64,000 nt of DNA, taken from Haematobia irritans. Its lineage: Eukaryota; Arthropoda; Insecta; Diptera; Muscidae. Shown piece by piece: positions 59,755-64,000 of the stretch (within the stretch, counting starts at the first letter, position 1; each line of letters opens with the position of its first letter). The stretch covers positions 42,858,671-42,922,670 of the forward strand of contig NC_134399.1 in NCBI RefSeq assembly GCF_050003625.1, given 5' to 3'. The notes beneath the pieces are model-generated. The model searched no databases. It was not told where the DNA came from and was given only the letters and a program-made list of their open reading frames with translations. Both the position numbers and the translations under genes were made by a program.

Positions 59755-60955
59755 CAACTCCAGATGAATTTTGAAAATTTTTGTTATATCTCAGCGTATA
59801 GTTTAGTCATAAATTGGTAAGAATTTTTTTAATATGGCTTTCTTTTAAAAATAATATTTTTATATGTATATTATTATTAATTAATTTTTTTGGATACCAG
59901 TTTAATATTTTTCTTTGTTGTAAAAGCAATATTTAATTTCAGAGCAACTCCAGATGGATTTGAACAAATTCAAAAAATATAGAATTGGTAAGTTTTCTTT
60001 TACAAATTGGCTTTCTTTCAACTAGAATATTTACCTTTTTACCATCAAAATTACATGTTTTTAATACCTTATTTTAGTATTTCTTTAATCAATTTTTTTG
60101 TAAACGAATGTAATATTTTTCATTTAAAAAAAAAAAAAAAAATAATTTCAGAATAACCCCTTAAAAATTTGGAAACATTTTTAGTACTCCTTTGCCTGTA
60201 ATTTAATAGTGAATTGGTAAGGATTCTTTAACTTTCTTTTAACCCTGGACAGCCATCCTTAGTTTTTGTACATTAACGTCATCCTTCGTCATTTTGACTA
60301 CGGCTCATTTCAAGACGCTATAATTTTCATCGTGAGTGAAACTTGAATTTATTTTCTTATTCAATTTGGTTTTAATTAGTATAAAACAAAAATTCATAAA
60401 ACGGTCGAATTAGTATAACTTAAATTTACCATTTCCCAATAGACTAAAATGCATTTTAAATCGAAAATGAAATTACGTGTCGCCATTTTGACGAATGATG
60501 ATTGGTTTTTTATGCATATTATTATTTTTTTCATTAGATTTTTTGGAATCCTATTTAATAATTTTATTTAAGGTAAAAAAATAAATATTTAATTTCAGAG
60601 TAACCCAAATAAATTTGGACAACTTTTTATATTTCCCCTCAGCGTACAATTTAATAGAGAATTGGTAAGTTTTATATTAAAACTTTGGCTTTCTTTCAAC
60701 TAGAATATTTATTTTATTATATCCTTCACATCGATAACAACACAGTTTTATGAGTTTATATAGAATACTTTATTATTTCTCTAATTATTTCAAATTTTAC
60801 GAGATACGTTTGCCAAAGAAAAGTTAAATTCCTTACACCATTTGATAAAATTCCCCCAAATATGGTAAGTTACAAGATAAAATGAAGAATTAAAAATTAT
60901 TCATTACATGGTGTTAATTTTTAATAATTTTCATTATTGTTTCCATTTTTTCCAG
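59755..60955 (+). repeat. Tandem acceptor-exon-donor modules of family K
   Basis: Four diverged units each end AATTGGTAAG (donor GT at 59817, 59988, 60217 and 60665). Units 2-4 begin after TTTCAG (exon-like starts 59943, 60152 and 60599), giving exon-like blocks of 45, 65 and 66 nt. A fifth donor ATGGTAAGT (GT at 60865) is paired with CCATTTTTTCCAG ending 60955, an intron-sized 91 bp. The exon-like blocks share AACYCC...AATTTGGA...AATTTAATAG...GAATTG. The same modules occur in K'. Confidence 0.6.
60243..60520. other. Possible small insertion inside module 3 of family K
   Basis: CATCCTTCGTCATTTTGAC (about 60283) and the complement of GCCATTTTGACGAATGATG (about 60500) form an imperfect inverted pair. 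The stretch interrupts the unit-to-unit similarity. Class unknown. Confidence 0.3.
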
Positions 60956-61548
60956 CAAGATATGTGAAAAAATTACCTACGATGAATAAAAAAAGAATAA
61001 GTAAAAACGTCCAAACAGCGAGTTCAAATGAACTACTCTCTGTTCCACGTGGTCATAATTTTTATTCACAAAAAACATTGTATTAAGAACTTTCATCATA
61101 AGTTTTTATATTAAAGAAAGTTTAATTTTAATCTATGAACATTTTCATAATAGTAAAACGGTTTGTTGTTCCTTTAATTATTTAATTTCTCTGTACTGTG
61201 GAATGATTGATTTAAAAATAGTTTAGTCGTCGACATTTTAAAGAGACTGTTAACCAATTTTTATTATCGGGTTTCCCAAAAAAATAAGCAAGTAAACCAA
61301 AATAATACTGACTTTTTAACTTGGTAGGGGTATATAAATCTTATGGTGTTGTAAAAATGAACTAAAATACAATGTTATAGATGAACTAAAATTTAAGAGA
61401 ATTATAAACTAGACAAGTTGAAAGAAATCTTAAGGGCTAAATCATGGTCAATATTACTACAGTTTAGTTCATTTTGCAATGGAAAAGGGTTCACTGTTTT
61501 TTCAGTGTATAATAAGAACGTAGTTTTTCTTAAATATGTTTATACTTA

Positions 61549-62054
61549 CACTCAAAAAAAAGTGAACTCTCTATTTCACTAAAGCCAATTTAACTTTATT
61601 TTAGTTCATGGAATTATTATGTTTGGAGGAAGTTTCCTTTACTCTAATAATTTTTTGTGTACGTTAGTTAAATTAACTAAAACAGAGGAAAAAAATATAC
61701 TCAAATGAAGCATAAAGATTAACTAAATTCGTGTCTTCCACCAAATAGTTCAGAATTTCTTTAAATTTGTAAATTTTACCAAAAATGCGTCCATCATGAA
61801 CTTCGTATGTCACTAAAGACATTCTTGCAATTTTGAACTCCAAGTTTTTCTTTAAACTTCTTTAACAAGTGAAAAAACTTAGTTATGCCTAATAAATTTT
61901 CTTGAATTTGTCGAAAAATATTTACTTATTTTTATGACATCGGCGTAATGCCAACGTTTGTAATACTGTTTAGTTAAAATTTTCTATAAATATCCAAAAT
62001 TTTCTAAAATTAACCGAAAGTTTTCTTCCTGGTGGGTTCACTGATTTTTCAGTG
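61549..62054 (-). mobile_element. Family H TA-flanked MITE, copy 3
   Basis: It starts CACTCAAAAAAAAGTGAACT and ends GGGTTCACTGATTTTTCAGTG, with TA on both sides, 506 bp, in the opposite orientation to copies 1 and 2. Confidence 0.85.
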
Positions 62055-62180
62055 TACATTATATTAAAAGTGGTCTTATAAAAATCCGTTTCTTGAGGCG
62101 CCATACATTTTAGCATTAGCTTAAAATCTTTTATTTTTTCTGAAGTTAGTACTGGTTGTGTTGCCACAACTTTTGAACTA

Positions 62181-62515
62181 CACTGAAAAAACAGTGAACC
62201 CACCAGGGAGAAAACTTTCGGTTAATTTTAGAAAATTTTTAATATTTGTAGAAAATTTTAACTAAACAGTATTACAAACGTTGGCATCACGCCGATGTCA
62301 TAAAAACAAGTAAATATTTTTCGACAAATTCAAGAAAATTTATTAAATATAATTAATTTTTTGCACTTGTTAAATGAAATTTTGTAACTTGAAGGAAAAA
62401 ATTGGAGTTGAAAAATGCAAGAATGTCTTTAGTGTAATACGAAGCTCAATATAAGCGCATTTGTAGTAAAATATAAAAATTTAAAGAATTAATTAACTAT
62501 TTTGTGAGAAGTATG
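62181..62515 (+). mobile_element. Family H MITE, copy 4, truncated
   Basis: The left end CACTGAAAAAACAGTGAACC after TA and about 330 bp match copy 1. The right part is replaced by LINE sequence from about 62516. Confidence 0.8.
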
Positions 62516-62707
62516 AATCCGGTAGAGTCAGCAGTGAAAACATCTCCTAGCGAAGCCGAAGGAGACATAAAACCTGCAGACTATGACGAAAATCATAAGC
62601 GGGAAGTTTCTACAGGCTCAAACCTCACCAAAGCTGAACCGCGGATTGTTGCGAGAGACACCGAGATGTGTGAAAAGGAAGCCCTTGATGATTCACGTGA
62701 CTCATGA
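62516..62707 (+). pseudogene. LINE ORF1 C-terminal end
   Basis: The frame reads VESAVKTSPSEAEGDIKPAD, REVSTGSNLTKAE and EALDDSRDS before TGA at 62705-62707. The same segment occurs, with a frameshift, at 45440-45610. The stop overlaps the first in-frame ATG of the next ORF (ATGA at 62704-62707), a compact ORF1/ORF2 junction common in LINEs. The N-terminal part is missing because the copy starts here. Confidence 0.65.
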
Positions 62708-63647
62708 GACGGTGGTTGAAAATTTGGATGGTTCTACGGTTTCTCCAGATAAATCTTCACCATTGTAAGGCCGCTTGTGCTGCCTTAAAAGTTCTCCTGA
62801 TGAAAGGAGACATAGATATAGTTCTTATTCAAGAACCATACATATATAAGAACAAGATCTGTGAATTAAGCACTCCGGGTTTCAAACTTTTATATACTAA
62901 CGATATAAATCGAGCATGTATAATTGCTAAAAACGAACTAAACTTGTTTCTGCTTCCTTCCGACAGTGTCTGCATACTGTCGTAACCAGTCTAGAGATAT
63001 CCAAATGCAAATATTGGGTATCTTCGGTCTACATGGGACATGATAGGGATATGCCAACCTGTGCCGTTAAGACCATAGTTGAGGAGTCACTAAAAACAAA
63101 GACAAAACTCATTATGGGATGCGATGCAAATGCACATCACAGTATTTGGGGAAGTAGTGATACTAATGCAAGGGGAGAGTCGCTAATAGAGTTTATTTTG
63201 CGTACTAACCTGGTAGTTTGCAATAAGGGAGATGCACCAACCTTCGTCACCAGAAACAGGCAAGAGGTTTTGGACGTCACGTTGACCTCTCCGGAACTGA
63301 ATGATAAGATATCTGAGTGGCAAGTTTTGAGGGAACATAGCTTCTCAGATCATTACTACATCAGTTTCAGATTGGCTGTTCGTACTTCAAAGACCATATT
63401 TCCGCCAAATGTTAGGAAAGCTGATTGGAATAGGTATAGGGAATCGTTCAATTCGATGATACCGGAAATGCCAGAGACAAATATGAGCACTGAGCAAGAG
63501 ATCGAACACGCAGTGGAGCGGATTACTAAGGCCTTCAACATGTCACTGAAAGCTGCTTGCCCTAGAGGAAAGCCAAGGGGAAAAAGTCGGCCACCATGGT
63601 GGACTACGGAGTTAAGTAATATGAGGAAAAAAATGGGCTTTAAATAA
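62704..63647 (+). pseudogene. LINE ORF2 endonuclease domain, frameshifted
   Basis: The apurinic-type endonuclease would nick target DNA to prime reverse transcription. The first segment, 62704-62985, has INLHHCKAACAALKVLL and DIDIVLIQEPYIY, the usual EN start (Asn) and QEP (catalytic Glu) motifs. A frameshift lies near 62980. The second segment to 63647 has MGCDANAHHSIWGSSDTNAR (the D-A-N-A-H box), GDAPTFV, EVLDVTLTS and SFSDHYYISF with the catalytic Asp-His pair, then FPPNVRKADWNRYR and RPPWWTTELSNMRKK. All key EN residues appear kept. Coding stops at MGFK before RT because of a deletion. Domain order is that of jockey/I/LOA-group LINEs. Confidence 0.85.
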
Positions 63648-63892
63648 CTTTGGACCATTCAAATCCCCCGGACCTGTTGGAATTACTCCAGCGGAGTTAC
63701 AGGCAGTGGCTGAAAGAATTATCCCCTGGTTGACGGTGATATATAAACGATGTGTAAACTTGGCATATATTCCAGAAAAGTGGAGGGAAAAGTCGTCTTC
63801 ATACCTAAAGCGGGAAAATCCTCTCACTCGAGTGCGAAGGATTTCCGACCAACCAGCTTATCCTCTTTCCTACTTAAGACCCTGGAGAGGAT
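63640..63892 (+). pseudogene. LINE ORF2 reverse transcriptase, N-terminal segment
   Basis: The frame reads FGPFKSPGPVGITPAEL, then RIIPWLTVIYKRCVNLAYIP and EKWREKSS, with frameshifts near 63790-63850, and ends near a KTLERMI-like stretch (ACCCTGGAGAGGATGATA). K-(S/A)-PGPDGI and (P/K)-x-W-(R/K) are the first RT motifs of non-LTR elements; the usual Asp after GP is Val here. The remaining palm motifs would lie to the right but are displaced by the SINE and the window edge. Confidence 0.75.
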
Positions 63893-64000
63893 GATAGGTT
63901 AGGTTAGGTTAGGTTATGTGGCAGCCCGATGTATCAGGCTCACTTAGACCATTCAGTCCATTGTGATACCACAGTGGTGAACTTCTCTCTTATCACTGAG
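63893..64000 (-). mobile_element. tRNA-derived SINE, 3' part (cut by window end)
   Basis: (GGTTA)n, then TGTGGCAGCCCGATGTATCA and GGCTCACTTAGACCATTCAG, then GTGATACCACAGTGGTGAAC: the complement of the SINE tail at 32270-32373. It is inserted in the LINE RT region in the opposite orientation. Confidence 0.9.

Larger units (their letters stand above)
57743..61507 (+). mobile_element. Family K element: TA-flanked, with intron-like modules
   Basis: The left end CACAGAAAAAAAGTGTCTCG and the complement of the right end CACTGAAAAAACAGTGAACC resemble the H and N termini, with TA on both sides. The part 59400-61100 recurs on the minus strand at 17440-19445. It contains acceptor-exon-donor modules at 59755-60955 and is interrupted by a hAT element. 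I find no transposase and no long frame. Confidence 0.5.
62516..63892 (+). mobile_element. RNase H-type LINE, second copy (ORF1 end, endonuclease, start of RT)
   Basis: It matches 45440-45955 where both are present and supplies the endonuclease missing there. The 5' junction with the H MITE near 62516 is abrupt. The 3' part ends in RT at ACCCTGGAGAGGATGAT, where a SINE in opposite orientation begins. Confidence 0.85.

Overview
This window looks like repeat-dense, gene-poor intergenic DNA from a higher fly, most likely a muscid. The clues are a Himar-type (irritans subfamily) mariner close to the element named from the horn fly, many DINE-1/mini-me-like repeats, tRNA-derived SINEs and an RNase H-encoding LINE. 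The best single guess is Haematobia or Stomoxys; this is inference, since no search was possible. I see no convincing host protein gene and no functional tRNA or rRNA gene. Nearly everything that reads as protein is transposon-derived, and only one coding region looks intact: a DD37E Tc1/mariner transposase at 19659-20651.

Layout. 0-5.7 kb: pogo-like remnant, a gypsy-type RT scrap, a Helentron-like repeat of family B, and a LINE 5' piece. 6.1-7.4 kb: broken Himar-like mariner. 7.5-12.1 kb: family A repeats around a rearranged DD37E element. 13-15.1 kb: family C repeats and a 193-bp (AT)n. 15.2-19.4 kb: a 2.1-kb element with a 10-bp target duplication, then a minus-strand copy of an intron-like family (K') carrying two nested insertions. 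19.5-20.8 kb: the intact DD37E element. 22.3-36.9 kb: two head-to-tail chains of families B, D and F, with a large hAT-like insertion, a SINE and MITEs nested inside. 37-43.6 kb: families E and C, a hAT element with a perfect palindrome around (TA)n, and an endonuclease-like coding fragment. 44.4-51.3 kb: a LINE split by a 3.7-kb element that holds family A, which holds family B. 52.5-54.2 kb: family A. 54.2-55.8 kb: apparently unique DNA. 55.8-62.5 kb: TA-flanked elements N, K and H. 62.5-64 kb: a second LINE copy and a SINE cut by the window edge.

Main points. (1) Families A, B, C, D and F share a GGGTATA-type 5' end, a (GTCY)n tract, internal tandem units and a 3' hairpin followed by CTTGTT, as in Helentron-derived DINE/HINE elements; an endonuclease-like fragment lies inside a family C copy upstream of its hairpin. 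(2) The internal units of families A and B, though different in sequence, both repeat at exactly 153 bp. (3) SINE and LINE share a 3' tail, which suggests a mobilisation partnership. (4) Family K carries tandem acceptor-exon-donor modules, conserved in a second copy 40 kb away. (5) Several hAT-like elements are densely packed with their own short motif. Strand for families A-F is given as 5' (GGGTATA end) to 3' (hairpin/CTTGTT end).
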